A stretch of 64,000 nucleotides of DNA from UBA5336 sp964412785 (GTDB lineage: Bacteria; Pseudomonadota; Alphaproteobacteria; Caulobacterales; Hyphomonadaceae), in the NCBI GenBank assembly GCA_964412785.1, contig CAYPQD010000001.1, positions 62,001-126,000 on the forward strand, written 5' to 3'. The translations under genes were made by a program, and so were the position numbers. Each line of letters opens with the position of its first letter. Within the stretch, counting starts at the first letter, position 1. Shown piece after piece: positions 42,139 to 52,786 of the stretch. The notes below the pieces were generated by a model. The model made no database searches and was not told the DNA's origin. It saw only the letters and a list, made by a program, of their open reading frames with translations.

Positions 42139-42887
42139 GCCCGCCAGGTCGCCAGCCCGATCACCGGGAAGACGATGACAAGGCCGAGGAAACCGGTGGC
42201 GATCCCGATCACGGTGAGCAGGGCGATCAGCCCCGCCCAAAGCAGCATCGGTCCGAGATTCTGCGAAAACGCCCTCACGCTCGTCACCGTGGCGATGAAG
42301 ATATCGGTCCGCCTCGCCAGCAGCATGGGCGGTGCAACCACAACCAGGGCGAAGGTGAGGATCGCGATCACGCCGCCGACCAGCGTGCCGATTCCGGCCA
42401 TGGTCCAGCCTTCCTCTGTTGTGAGCATGAAGCTCAGGAATTCCGGCGTCGACCTGTGCACCTGATAGGTCGAGAGCGCATAGATGAGCTGCGCCATCCG
42501 TCCCCAGAACAGATAGATGAACAGCAGTCCCATGCCGAGAAAGGCCAGGTCGCGCGTCGAAGCCGTCCTGACGAACATCATCTGCACAAGCGTCGGGCTC
42601 TCGCCCTGTTCCAGCCGGCGTGCTGCCTCATAGAGCCCCATGGCGAGCATCGGCGCAACCAGAAGGAAGCCGCCTGCGAGCACGCCGATCCAGGTGAAAT
42701 TGCCGGTGACGAGGAGACTGATCGCCAGCGCCCCACTGATGCCGGCAAGCGCGATGCCGTAAACGGTGCAGGGCAATGCCGCGCGGCGGAAATCCCGCCA
42801 GCCACCGGCGAGCCAGCGCATCGGTGCGTCCATGCCGACCCTGTTGATGTCCGGCAGGCGGAAGGCGTCGCTCGTCGTCTGGTCCAT
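42114..42887 (-). CDS. DUF2189 family inner-membrane protein
   Basis: 257 residues with six predicted helices. The N-terminal FRLPDINRVGMDAPMRWLAG, followed by GWRDFRRAALPCTVYGIAL, is the DUF2189 opening, also seen in proteins annotated as cytochrome c oxidase-associated membrane proteins. FLLVAPMLAMGLYEAARRLE is the conserved central helix. Function unknown. It stands between the ast operon and the acyl-CoA dehydrogenase genes on the same strand. Confidence 0.8.
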   Translation of the reverse strand: MDQTTSDAFRLPDINRVGMDAPMRWLAGGWRDFRRAALPCTVYGIALAGISGALAISLLVTGNFTWIGVLAGGFLLVAPMLAMGLYEAARRLEQGESPTLVQMMFVRTASTRDLAFLGMGLLFIYLFWGRMAQLIYALSTYQVHRSTPEFLSFMLTTEEGWTMAGIGTLVGGVIAILTFALVVVAPPMLLARRTDIFIATVTSVRAFSQNLGPMLLWAGLIALLTVIGIATGFLGLVIVFPVIGLATWRAYREVVAG

Positions 42888-42962
42888 GGTGCCTCACTCC
42901 CCATTGTCTTGTGGGGGAAGTCTAGCACACCCGCAGTGACCGGGCAGCCGGCGGGCGCGGAC

Positions 42963-44228
<1,266 letters not shown>

Positions 44229-44384
44229 TGGTGTCCTCCTGTCTGGTTCCGGCCGCCGGCACGCTGGGCCGGTGCCCGGCCATGGTGACGGTCCGACGCC
44301 TGGATGGAACTCAGGGACAACACGTAGGGCGCCGGGGCCGCCGCGTCTGTCGTGACCGGATGTCCCTTGCGCCGGACCGTCCGG

Positions 44385-45686
44385 CTATTTCCGCCAGACC
44401 GAGGCCAGCGCCGGGTCATCGACACCGCCATCATACTTGTTCAGCTCGTGGCGGCCGACGACCATGTGGTGCACCTCGTCCGGGCCGTCGGCGAGCCGCA
44501 GCGTGCGCTGGCTTGCATACATGCGCGACAGGGGCGTCCACTGAGACACGCCGGTCGCGCCATGGATCTGGATGGAATTGTCGATGATCTGGCAGACGCG
44601 CTCCGGCACCATCGCCTTGACCATGGAGATCCACACCCGTGCTTCCTTGTTGCCGAGGACATCCATCGCCTTGGCCGCCTTCAGCACCATCATCCGCATC
44701 GCCTCGATCTCGATCCGGGCACGCGAGATGATCTCGGTATTGCCGCCGAGCTTGGCGAGCGGGCGGCCGAACGCCTCGCGCGACAGGCCGCGCCGGCACA
44801 TCAGGTCGAGCGCCTTCTCCGCCGCGCCAATGGAACGCATGCAGTGGTGGATGCGGCCCGGCCCGAGACGAAGCTGCGAGATCTCGAAGCCGCGCCCCTC
44901 ACCCAGAAGGATGTTCTCCTTCGGCACCCGGACATTCTCAAAGCGGATGTGCATGTGGCCGTGCGGTGCATCCGGCTCGCCGAACACGTGCATGGGGCCG
45001 AGAATGGTGACGCCGGGATGCGGCAATGGCACCAGGATCTGGCTCTGGCGGCGGTTCACATTCTCCCCGTCATTGGTGCGCACCATGCAGATCATGATGC
45101 GGCAGCGCGGGTCGCCTGCGCCGGAAATGTAGTACTTCTCGCCATTGATCACCCACTCATCGCCATCCAGTTCGGCGCGCATGGAGACATTCTTGGCATC
45201 TGAGCTGGCCATGTCCGGCTCGGTCATGGCGAAGGCGGAGCGGATCTCGCCATTCAGAAGCGGCTTCAGCCACTGTTCCTTCTGTGCCGGCGTGCCGACC
45301 CGTTCCAGAACCTCCATGTTGCCCGTGTCAGGGGCCGAGCAGTTCATGGTCTCCGAGGCAAGCGGGTTCTTGCCGAGTTCGGCGGCGATATAGGCATAAT
45401 CGAGGTTGGTGAGGCCCTCGCCTGTCTCGGCGTCCGGCAGGAAGAAATTCCAAAGGCCCTGTTTCTTGGCCTCGTCCTTGGCGGACTCCAGCGCTTCAAG
45501 CTGGCCGGGCGCATATGACCAGATGTCCGTCTTGCCCTCGCCGAGGCGGTGGAACTCCTCGCTCATCGGGTTGACGACCTCCTCGATGAAGCGCTTTACG
45601 TGCTCATAGAGCGGGCGCGCGTCATCCGACATGCGCAGGTCATTGAGTTCGGTGTCTGCGGGCATCGTGCCGTGACTGTCGGGCAT
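44385..45686 (-). CDS. Acyl-CoA dehydrogenase (ACAD10/11-like), copy 2
   Basis: 433 residues, paralogous to the next gene. NCSAPDTGNMEVLERVGTPA, FAMTEPDMASSDAKNVSM, GEKYYISGAGDPRCRIMICM and GPGRIHHCMRSIGAAEKALD line up motif by motif with it. IQIHGATGVSQWTPLSRMYA ends the FAD-binding part. It is upstream of and co-directional with copy 1, so the pair looks like a tandem duplication with specialised substrates. The 156-base gap between them holds nothing recognised. Confidence 0.92.
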   Translation of the reverse strand: MPDSHGTMPADTELNDLRMSDDARPLYEHVKRFIEEVVNPMSEEFHRLGEGKTDIWSYAPGQLEALESAKDEAKKQGLWNFFLPDAETGEGLTNLDYAYIAAELGKNPLASETMNCSAPDTGNMEVLERVGTPAQKEQWLKPLLNGEIRSAFAMTEPDMASSDAKNVSMRAELDGDEWVINGEKYYISGAGDPRCRIMICMVRTNDGENVNRRQSQILVPLPHPGVTILGPMHVFGEPDAPHGHMHIRFENVRVPKENILLGEGRGFEISQLRLGPGRIHHCMRSIGAAEKALDLMCRRGLSREAFGRPLAKLGGNTEIISRARIEIEAMRMMVLKAAKAMDVLGNKEARVWISMVKAMVPERVCQIIDNSIQIHGATGVSQWTPLSRMYASQRTLRLADGPDEVHHMVVGRHELNKYDGGVDDPALASVWRK

Positions 45687-45823
45687 GGGGCTTCTCCTCC
45701 TCGGTCATGTCTGGTCAAACTGTTGAGAGTGAAGGTATCGCTCTGTCCCTGCGACAGGCAAACAAAATCTTGCGCCGGCGCTCAGGGAACCGCACGCAGA
45801 CTCAAGCTAGGCGGCTCAGCGCC

Positions 45824-46585
45824 ATGACCACCGCCGCCGCCCTCATCATCCTTGCCACCAGTGCGCTGACGGCCTTCCTGTCCGGCATCTTCGGCATGGC
45901 CGGCGGGCTCATCCTGATGGGGGTGCTGGTGTCGCTGCCATCGGTCAGCGTCGCCGCGGCGATGGTGATCCACGGCGTCCTGCAATTCGCCGCGAATGGC
46001 TGGCGGGCCTTTCTCCTGCGCCGGCAGATCGCCTGGGCCCCGGTCGGCTGGTACCTTCTCGGCGCGCTGCTGGCGGTGATCGCGCTGCTGGCCGTCACCT
46101 GGCGGCCGGACAAGGCCGGGGTGCTCCTCCTCCTCGGGCTGACGCCGCTCCTGGTCTGGCTGCCCAAATCGCGCTTCGATCTCGATTTCCGCCGCAGGGG
46201 TCATGCGGTCCTCGCCGGCGGCCTCGTTCAGGCGCTGAACACGCTCGCCGGTGTCGCCGGGCCGCTCCTCGACCTCTTCTTCGTGCGCACGGCGATGACC
46301 CGCCAGGAGATCGTCGCCACCAAGTCGGTGACCCAGGCGATCGCCCACATCGTCAAGATCGGCTTCTGGAGCGTGCCGCTGGTCGCCGGGGCGCAGGGGG
46401 CCGCGCTGCCGCCCGCCTGGTTCTTCGCCGCCGCCATCCCGCTCGCCATGGCCGCGACCTGGCTCGGCGGGCGCGTCCTCGCAGCGATGAGCGAGGTCAA
46501 TTTCCGCCAGTGGGTGCGCGGCCTCGTCACCGCGATCGGCGTGGTCTTCCTGCTGCGCGGGCTTGCCGAATCCGGCCTGTTCTGA
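45824..46585 (+). CDS. TauE/SafE family sulfite exporter-like permease
   Basis: 253 residues from ATG 45824, with eight hydrophobic helices. LTAFLSGIFGMAGGLILMGV near the N-terminus and AGGLVQALNTLAGVAGPLLD in the middle are the two repeated G-x-x-G-x-GGG-like motifs of the family. Members export sulfite, sulfoacetate or related anions. It is divergent from the acyl-CoA dehydrogenase gene pair and convergent with the sterol desaturase gene. Substrate unknown. Confidence 0.88.
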   Translation: MTTAAALIILATSALTAFLSGIFGMAGGLILMGVLVSLPSVSVAAAMVIHGVLQFAANGWRAFLLRRQIAWAPVGWYLLGALLAVIALLAVTWRPDKAGVLLLLGLTPLLVWLPKSRFDLDFRRRGHAVLAGGLVQALNTLAGVAGPLLDLFFVRTAMTRQEIVATKSVTQAIAHIVKIGFWSVPLVAGAQGAALPPAWFFAAAIPLAMAATWLGGRVLAAMSEVNFRQWVRGLVTAIGVVFLLRGLAESGLF

Positions 46586-46622
46586 GGCGGCGGCCCGGCC
46601 CCTGGAGCGCCGGGGGCGCCGT

Positions 46623-47621
46623 TCAGGACCGGGCCGCGGCCTGCGGCGCCTCTTCCCGTGCGTGCCGGCGCGGCACCATCAGGGCGGCGGCCTTTTTCAA
46701 TGGCTGCCAGTAGAGGGCCTTCACCGTGCGGTAGTCCGACGTTTCCGCCCCGATGCCGAGGGTCAGCGTCTCGCGGCCCTGCGGCACATAGAGCGTGCCG
46801 AACATCCGGTCCCAGACCGCCAGCGTCCCGCCCATGTTCCTGTCCCAGTGACGCTCTTCGGCAGAATGGTGGACCTGGTGCATGGCCGGCGAGACGATCC
46901 AGCGCTCCACCCGCGGCCCATAGGAAATCCACACCGGCGAATGGCGCAGCGTCCCGCCGGCAATGTTGGCGGCAACCCAGAGCGCGTTCGCCCCGAACAG
47001 CAGCGGCACGTTCACCTGGTCGGCAAACAGCGCGAAGGTCGCGGCATTGATGGTGCCGACCACCAGCACCCGCAATGTCGTCATGAACAGCAATTCTACC
47101 GGGTGGAAGCGCTCGGAGGTGACGAAATTGAGGTGTTCGGCCGAATGGTGGACCTTGTGGAACTCCCACAGCACCGGAACCTTGTGCAGCAGCCAGTGGC
47201 CAAAGAACCGCACGAAATCATCGGCAAGGAACAGCACCACCATGAGGGCGCCGGCAATGGCCCAGGCCAGCGGCGTGTCCGGCCAGACCATCAGGCCCGG
47301 CAGTCCGGCAAGGGCGGCATCGCCCACCGTCTTCGTCGCCCCGGCAACCGCCCCGACGATCACCGACAGGATCAGCGCATGGATCAGCGGGTTGATCAGC
47401 CAGATCACATAGTCATTGATCGCCGAGCGCGAGGTCCAGACCTCCTTGCGCAACAGGGTCGACAGGGCCGAGCCCCGGGCCCCACTGACCCGGTGCGCCA
47501 CCATGGCGATGACAAGGGCCGACAGGATATAGAGGATGTAGTGGCGCGAATGGGCGCCCTCGAAGATCGTGGTGAGCGGCGAGATCGCCGACGCCAACAC
47601 CTGCTCCAGAAAGTCCGTCAT
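46623..47621 (-). CDS. Sterol desaturase / fatty acid hydroxylase family protein
   Basis: 332 residues from ATG 47621 (MTDFLEQVLASAISPLTT), chosen because the upstream extension is not family-like. Several membrane helices flank the di-iron histidine clusters: FGHWLLH (HxxxH), FHKVHHSAEHL (HxxHH) and HQVHHSAEERHWD (HxxHH plus a further His). Such integral membrane enzymes use O2 to hydroxylate or desaturate lipids, including carotenoids, sphingolipids and sterols. The lipid substrate cannot be told. Confidence 0.88.
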   Translation of the reverse strand: MTDFLEQVLASAISPLTTIFEGAHSRHYILYILSALVIAMVAHRVSGARGSALSTLLRKEVWTSRSAINDYVIWLINPLIHALILSVIVGAVAGATKTVGDAALAGLPGLMVWPDTPLAWAIAGALMVVLFLADDFVRFFGHWLLHKVPVLWEFHKVHHSAEHLNFVTSERFHPVELLFMTTLRVLVVGTINAATFALFADQVNVPLLFGANALWVAANIAGGTLRHSPVWISYGPRVERWIVSPAMHQVHHSAEERHWDRNMGGTLAVWDRMFGTLYVPQGRETLTLGIGAETSDYRTVKALYWQPLKKAAALMVPRRHAREEAPQAAARS

Positions 47622-47767
47622 GCTGCGCCGCCTCGCTGCTGCCCGTGGCATGGCGCAGACTACCGCCGAAGGGTTACTGCCGGCCCAGACTGAAGCGACA
47701 AATTTCGCGGGATTGCCTGCGCCCTGCTGGCGCGGCGACACGCCTGACGCAGCCCGGCGCCGTGGCG

Positions 47768-48220
47768 TCAGCGCCGCGCGCGGAAGAAGTCCCGCAGCAG
47801 GCGCGCGGCCGTCGCGGCTTCATCGCACGAGGCACGCGCCACCTCAGGGCGCCAGTGGCAGGTCGGCTGGTCGAACACGCGCGCGCCATGCACGACGCCG
47901 CCGCCCTTCGGGTCATCAGCGGCGAAGACGACCTGGCCGATGCGGGCAAGGCTGATCGCGCCGGCGCACATGGCGCACGGCTCCAGCGTCACATGCAGGC
48001 TGAGCCCGCTCAGCCGGTAGTTTCCAAGCGCCCGGGCCGCTGCACGGATCGCGACGATCTCGGCATGCGCAGTCGGATCGCAGGCGCTGATCTGCCGATT
48101 GCGACCCTCGGCAATGATCGCCCCGCTCGCCGGGTCGGTGATGACCGCGCCGACCGGCACCTCGCCGGCGGTCGCCGCCTCCTGCGCCAGCGCCAGCGCG
48201 CGCTGCATCGGCTCGCTCAT
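47768..48220 (-). CDS. tadA: tRNA-specific adenosine deaminase
   Basis: 150 residues from ATG 48220. The zinc-deaminase motifs HAEIVAI and PCAMCAGAI are intact, with the E of HAE as proton shuttle. GEVPVGAVITD and ARIGQVVFAADDPKGG match TadA. It deaminates A34 to inosine in tRNA-Arg(ACG). It is divergent from rsmD, 66 bases apart. Confidence 0.95.
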   Translation of the reverse strand: MSEPMQRALALAQEAATAGEVPVGAVITDPASGAIIAEGRNRQISACDPTAHAEIVAIRAAARALGNYRLSGLSLHVTLEPCAMCAGAISLARIGQVVFAADDPKGGGVVHGARVFDQPTCHWRPEVARASCDEAATAARLLRDFFRARR

Positions 48221-48286
48221 CGCTCTTGTCCTCCTGCCGGCCATGCCCAAGCTATGGCATCGCGCGCCGATCGCGAAGGAGGCCCC

Positions 48287-48847
48287 ATGCGCATCGTCTC
48301 AGGCGCCCTCAGCGGGCGCACCCTTGTGGCACCGAAGGGCCAGAACACACGGCCGACCTCCGACCGCGCCCGCGAGAGCCTGTTCAACATCCTCGCCCAT
48401 GCCTCCTGGTCGCCGCCGCTGGACGGCGCGCGCGTCATCGACCTCTTTGCCGGTTCCGGCGCGCTCGGCTTGGAGGCGCTGTCACGCGGTGCGGCCTTCT
48501 GCTTGTTCGTGGAAACGGCCAGCGCCGCGCGCGGGGCAATCCGCCAGAACATCGAAGCGCTTGGCCTGTTCGGCGTCACCCGCCTGCACCGGCGCTCGGC
48601 CACCGATCTCGGACGCAAACCGGCCGGCCTCGGCGCGCCCTTCGACCTCGCCTTCCTCGACCCGCCCTACCGAAGGGGCCTTGTCGAGCCGGCCCTTGCG
48701 ATACTCGCCGAAGGGGACTGGCTGTCGGCCGGGGCGCTGGCTGTCGTGGAGACCGCCCCAGACGAGACCGTCATGTCGGCCGGCTGGCAGGTCCTCAACA
48801 CAAGGGAGGCCGGCGCCGCACGCCTGACCTTCCTGGTCCGCACCTGA
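48287..48847 (+). CDS. rsmD: 16S rRNA (guanine(966)-N(2))-methyltransferase
   Basis: 186 residues from ATG 48287, with AAGGAGG four bases upstream. MRIVSGALSGRTLVAPKG and TRPTSDRARESLFNIL are the RsmD opening. DLFAGSGALGLEALSRGA is SAM motif I, and FLDPPY the N2-guanine methyltransferase catalytic motif. It methylates G966 of 16S rRNA in the 30S subunit. It ends 2 bases from the convergent mutL. Confidence 0.95.
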   Translation: MRIVSGALSGRTLVAPKGQNTRPTSDRARESLFNILAHASWSPPLDGARVIDLFAGSGALGLEALSRGAAFCLFVETASAARGAIRQNIEALGLFGVTRLHRRSATDLGRKPAGLGAPFDLAFLDPPYRRGLVEPALAILAEGDWLSAGALAVVETAPDETVMSAGWQVLNTREAGAARLTFLVRT

Positions 48848-48849
48848 CC

Positions 48850-50721
48850 TCAGCGCCGGCCGAACAGCCGCTCGATGTCAGCCAGTTTCAACTCCACATA
48901 GGTCGGGCGGCCATGATTGCACTGGCCGGAGTGGGGCGTTGCCTCCATGTGGCGGAGCAGGGCGTTCATCTCCTCGGCATTGAGCCGCCTGCCGGCGCGG
49001 ACCGAGCCGCGGCAGGCCATGTTGCCCATCACCGCCTCGAACCGCTCCTTGAGGGCGAGGCCGGCGTCCAGCTCGGCGAACTCATCGGCCAGGTCGCGGA
49101 CAAGGCCTGCGGCATCCATCGCCCCGAACAGCGCCGGCGTCGCCCGCACACAGACGGCCCCTGGCCCGAACGGCTCGATCTCAAGCCCCAGATCGAGAAG
49201 TTCGCCGGCCCGCTCGATCACGCGCGCGGCGCCATCCTCGCCAAGCTCGACCACGTCGGGGATCAGCAGCGCCTGGCGCTTCACACCGCCCTCTGCCATC
49301 TGGCGCTTCATCTGCTCGTAGACGAGGCGCTCATGGGCGGCATGCTGGTCGATGAGGACGATGCCGTCGGTGGTCTGGGCGATGATGTAGGTCTCGTGCA
49401 GCTGCGCGCGGGCCACCCCGAGCGGGAAGCCTGCCGGGTCTGCCGCAGCGCTCGCCAGCTCCACCCGGGCGGACGGCGCGGCAGGCTCGCCTGCAAAAGA
49501 CGGCGCCGGCGGGGCGGACAGTCCGCCAGACGGGCGTCCCCAGCCGGTCGGGGCAAGCGGCATCGGCGCGGGCGAACCGGCCACAGCGGCCGCAGCCGGG
49601 AAAGGTGCGGCCCCCTCCACCCGGGCCCGTCCGAGCGCAAAGCCGGAGACCGTGGTCGAGGCGCGGTGCCCTGCGGCGGCCAGCGTGTGGCGGAGCGCGC
49701 CGACCAGCAGCCCGCGCACCCCGCCGGAATCGCGGAAGCGCACCTCCGTCTTCGCCGGGTGCACGTTCACATCGACAGCCTCCGGATCGAGGTCGACGAA
49801 CAGGGCCGCCATCGGGTGGCGGTCGCGCGCGAGGAAGTCCTGGTAGGCCGCGCGCAGGACACCGCTCAGCATCCGGTCCTTCACCGGACGGCCATTGACG
49901 AACAGGAACTGGTGGCCTGCCGTGCCGCGATTGAGTGTCGGCAGGCCGGCAAATCCGGCAACGCGCACCCCGTCGCGCTCCGCATCAATCGCCAGGGCAT
50001 TGTCGCGGAACTCGCGGCCCATGATTGCGCCCAGCCGGGCAAGACGCGCCTCGTCGGCAGGGCCCGACTGGGGCGGCAGGCGCAGCAGGGTGCGCCCGTC
50101 CTGCTCCAGCGTGATCGCGACATCGGGCCGGGCCATGGCGAGCCGGCGTACCGTATCGGTGATCGCCATGGTCTCCGCGCGCTCCGACTTCATGAATTTC
50201 AGCCGCGCCGGCGTTGCGTGGAAGAGGTCGCGCACCTCGATGCGCGTGCCGGTATCGCCAAGGCCCGTCCAGGCCGCCGGCCGCGGACCGTCCCGGGCGC
50301 CGGCATCGACACGGATCTCGGCGGCCTCCTCGCCCTGCGCGCGCGACAGCATGGCAAGACGAGACACCGAGGCGATGGAGGGCAGGGCCTCGCCGCGAAA
50401 GCCCATTGTGTGGATGTTGAGAAGGTCGATCCGCCCGTCCTCGCCGGCCGTGAGCTTCGAGGTGGCATGGCGCTGCAGCGCCAACGCCAGTTCGTCGGGC
50501 GCCATCCCGCAGCCATCATCGCTGACGCCGACAAGCGCGAGCCCGCCAGCAGAAATGGCAATGTCGACAGTCCCGGCGCCGGCGTCAAAGGCGTTCTCAA
50601 CAAGCTCCTTCACCGCCGCAGCGGGACGTTCCACCACCTCGCCGGCAGCGATGCGGTTGACCGCGTCGCTCGGCAGGCGCCGGATCACCGGACGGGGCGG
50701 GGGATGGTACGAATCAGCCAT
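48850..50721 (-). CDS. mutL: DNA mismatch repair protein MutL with endonuclease motif
   Basis: 623 residues. The GHKL ATPase domain opens with IRRLPSDAVNRIAAGEVVER, then VENAFDAGA, DDGCGM and TMGFRGEALPSI. A Pro/Ala-rich linker (about 345-430) follows. The C-terminal domain has the metal endonuclease motif DQHAAHERLVYE from D458, then MACRGSVRAG and QCNHGRPTY, so this is the nicking form of MutL. It couples MutS mismatch recognition to strand incision. No mutH would then be needed. All key residues are present. Confidence 0.97.
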   Translation of the reverse strand: MADSYHPPPRPVIRRLPSDAVNRIAAGEVVERPAAAVKELVENAFDAGAGTVDIAISAGGLALVGVSDDGCGMAPDELALALQRHATSKLTAGEDGRIDLLNIHTMGFRGEALPSIASVSRLAMLSRAQGEEAAEIRVDAGARDGPRPAAWTGLGDTGTRIEVRDLFHATPARLKFMKSERAETMAITDTVRRLAMARPDVAITLEQDGRTLLRLPPQSGPADEARLARLGAIMGREFRDNALAIDAERDGVRVAGFAGLPTLNRGTAGHQFLFVNGRPVKDRMLSGVLRAAYQDFLARDRHPMAALFVDLDPEAVDVNVHPAKTEVRFRDSGGVRGLLVGALRHTLAAAGHRASTTVSGFALGRARVEGAAPFPAAAAVAGSPAPMPLAPTGWGRPSGGLSAPPAPSFAGEPAAPSARVELASAAADPAGFPLGVARAQLHETYIIAQTTDGIVLIDQHAAHERLVYEQMKRQMAEGGVKRQALLIPDVVELGEDGAARVIERAGELLDLGLEIEPFGPGAVCVRATPALFGAMDAAGLVRDLADEFAELDAGLALKERFEAVMGNMACRGSVRAGRRLNAEEMNALLRHMEATPHSGQCNHGRPTYVELKLADIERLFGRR

Positions 50722-50814
50722 GTCTGCGCCAGCCTAGATCGCTTCCGACCCCGGCGGAAGCAATCCGGCGAGCATGGCAGGCCGGGCGCGGACGCCCCGC
50801 ACTCATCGGGCCCG

Positions 50815-51522
50815 TCAGGGTGCGTGCACCGGCTTTTCCCTGGCGGTGTCCATGAGGACGAAATTCATCGCGACCGAGACCCGGTCGCGCGACCCGGAAT
50901 GCGGGCGCACCGCATGGCGCAGCCAGCTCGGAAACAGGATCATCATCCCGGACTCTGGCGAAAACTGCGCCTGGCTGCGCTGGATCAGCCCGTCGGCGGT
51001 CTTGAACATGAGATAGGGCACATTGCATTCCGTCATCGGGTAACGCGGGTCCTCGAACACGATCTCACCGCCCATGCCGCGCTCGGCCGCACTGCCCGCA
51101 TCGGGGTAGTAGACCGCAGACCAGAAGGCGCCCGGGTGGCAGTGGAACTGGATCGTATCGCCGGGCTCATGGATGTTCGCCCACATGTCGAAGGCCCAGC
51201 GGAACCGACGCTGGCCCGGCGGGAAGACGTCGATCATGTGCTGGCTGGCGGCATTCACACCGACGCGAACAAGCGTCGCGGCCGCCTCGCCACCCCAGTC
51301 CAGCATTTCGGCGTCGGAATGCCAGCCGCCATGGCTGGAGCGCGCCTCATTGTGGGGGTGGCTCTCGCGCCGGGCGCGGATCGTCGCCATCAGTTCAGCA
51401 TTGAGGCGGTCCGCGTCCGGCACGCTGACCCGCAGGAGCGGCGTTGTGAAAAGATCCATGCGCTGCGCGCGGACCACCGGTCCGTTTGCAGCCGGGGCAG
51501 GGCTTGCGGAAGTCTCATTCAT
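50815..51522 (-). CDS. Putative 2OG-Fe(II) oxygenase (TIGR02466-like)
   Basis: 235 residues. LFTTPLLRVSVPDADRLNAE opens the domain. MWANIHEPGDTIQFHCHPGA, then WSAVYYPDAG, and a late MILFPSWLRHAVRPHSGSRD give the His...His...Arg layout of a double-stranded beta-helix oxygenase. The family's substrate is unknown. It lies 8 bases downstream of mrp on the same strand, so the two are probably co-transcribed. Confidence 0.8.
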   Translation of the reverse strand: MNETSASPAPAANGPVVRAQRMDLFTTPLLRVSVPDADRLNAELMATIRARRESHPHNEARSSHGGWHSDAEMLDWGGEAAATLVRVGVNAASQHMIDVFPPGQRRFRWAFDMWANIHEPGDTIQFHCHPGAFWSAVYYPDAGSAAERGMGGEIVFEDPRYPMTECNVPYLMFKTADGLIQRSQAQFSPESGMMILFPSWLRHAVRPHSGSRDRVSVAMNFVLMDTAREKPVHAP

Positions 51523-51530
51523 CTCTCAAC

Positions 51531-52700
51531 TCAGTCTTCGAACACGATCTCGGGCGGGTTTTTGGTCTGCACCGCGTCAATGGCGAGCGCCACATCACGG
51601 GCGAGATCGGCGAACAGGGTACCCGCCGGCCCGTCATCCAGCGCAGCAGGGCGGCCCCTGTCGCCGCCCTCCCGGATAGCGTGAAGCAGGGGTACCTGTC
51701 CAATCAGGGGCAGGCCGAGCGCGTCGGCCATGCGCCTGCCCCCGCCCTCGCCCATCACGTCGTGGCGCTGGCCGTGCGGGTCCTCAAACCAGCTCATTGT
51801 CTCGACAATGCCTATCACCGGAATAGCGGTCTTCGCGAACATCGCCGCCCCGCGCCGGACATCGGCCAGCGCCACCTCCTGCGGTGTCGTGACCAACAGC
51901 GCGGCCGTCACAGGCACCTTCTGGGCAATCGCAAGCTGGGCATCGCCCGTGCCAGGCGGCGTGTCGATGATGAGCAGGTCGAGCGGGTCGCTCTCCGGCG
52001 CCCAGGCCGCATCGTTCAGCAGCTGGGTTATGGCTGACATGACGATCGGCCCGCGCCAGATCATCGGCGCATCGGCGTCGGAGAGATAGCCGATCGAGAG
52101 CGACGCCAGCCCGTGCGCCATCACCGGGAGCAGCTTTCCGTCCGGCCCGGCTTTTGGCTGCGCCTCGCCGGTGCCAAGCATGATCGGGATTGACGGGCCG
52201 TAGATATCGGCATCGAGCAGGCCGACCTTGAGGCCGGCCCTGGCAAGCGCCGCGGCGAGATTGACCGCCACGGTGGACTTGCCGACGCCGCCCTTCGCGC
52301 TGGCGACCACCAGGATCCGCTGGATCGCGGGAATGCGCGCCGTCACCGGGCGAGGCGGCAGGGCGCCCTGCTGGAGCGCCTCGTCGGACAGGCGCGCGCC
52401 CTTTTCCACACGCCGGCGTTCCTGCCTCGGCGTCGCGCCGATCAGCGTCACCTTGCGCGGCGGCGGCCCCAGCGCCGCCACATCGACGGCGGCAACGCCG
52501 CGTACCGCTCTGGCCGCGGCGTCTGCGCGGGCGCACCGGGACGCGGTCTCTGCCGCGTCGTTACCGGCGTCCGAGACGTCGATCTGTGCACGGCCCTTGC
52601 TGTCGATCCGGACGGCCACGAGCCAGCCCGGATCGCCAAGCGCCTCTCGCAGGGCTGCGGCAAATACTTCTTGCGATGGGGCTTTTCGTCCAAACACCAT
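51531..52700 (-). CDS. Mrp/ApbC-type iron-sulfur cluster carrier ATPase
   Basis: 389 residues. An N-terminal MIP18/DUF59-like domain (about 1-80) precedes a variable linker and the Mrp NTPase domain. ILVVASAKGGVGKSTVAVNL is the deviant Walker A, LLDADIYGPSIPIMLG the switch I region, and IIDTPPGTGDAQL the Walker B region. The family loads Fe-S clusters onto target apoproteins. It is divergent from hflK (86 bases between starts) and upstream of the oxygenase-like gene. The usual C-terminal CxxC is not obvious. Confidence 0.92.
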   Translation of the reverse strand: MVFGRKAPSQEVFAAALREALGDPGWLVAVRIDSKGRAQIDVSDAGNDAAETASRCARADAAARAVRGVAAVDVAALGPPPRKVTLIGATPRQERRRVEKGARLSDEALQQGALPPRPVTARIPAIQRILVVASAKGGVGKSTVAVNLAAALARAGLKVGLLDADIYGPSIPIMLGTGEAQPKAGPDGKLLPVMAHGLASLSIGYLSDADAPMIWRGPIVMSAITQLLNDAAWAPESDPLDLLIIDTPPGTGDAQLAIAQKVPVTAALLVTTPQEVALADVRRGAAMFAKTAIPVIGIVETMSWFEDPHGQRHDVMGEGGGRRMADALGLPLIGQVPLLHAIREGGDRGRPAALDDGPAGTLFADLARDVALAIDAVQTKNPPEIVFED

Positions 52701-52786
52701 GGAGCGCTCCTTGAAGCCCGGTCATACGCGTGCACATATCAGGCGCGTCACGTCACAATCCAGTCCAATCACATAGGAGGTGCTGC

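Noticed and set aside
48226..51684. Plus-strand open frame of about 1150 codons
   Set aside because: Shadow of rsmD, mutL and the oxygenase-like gene; low-complexity Arg/Pro/Gly composition and no motif.
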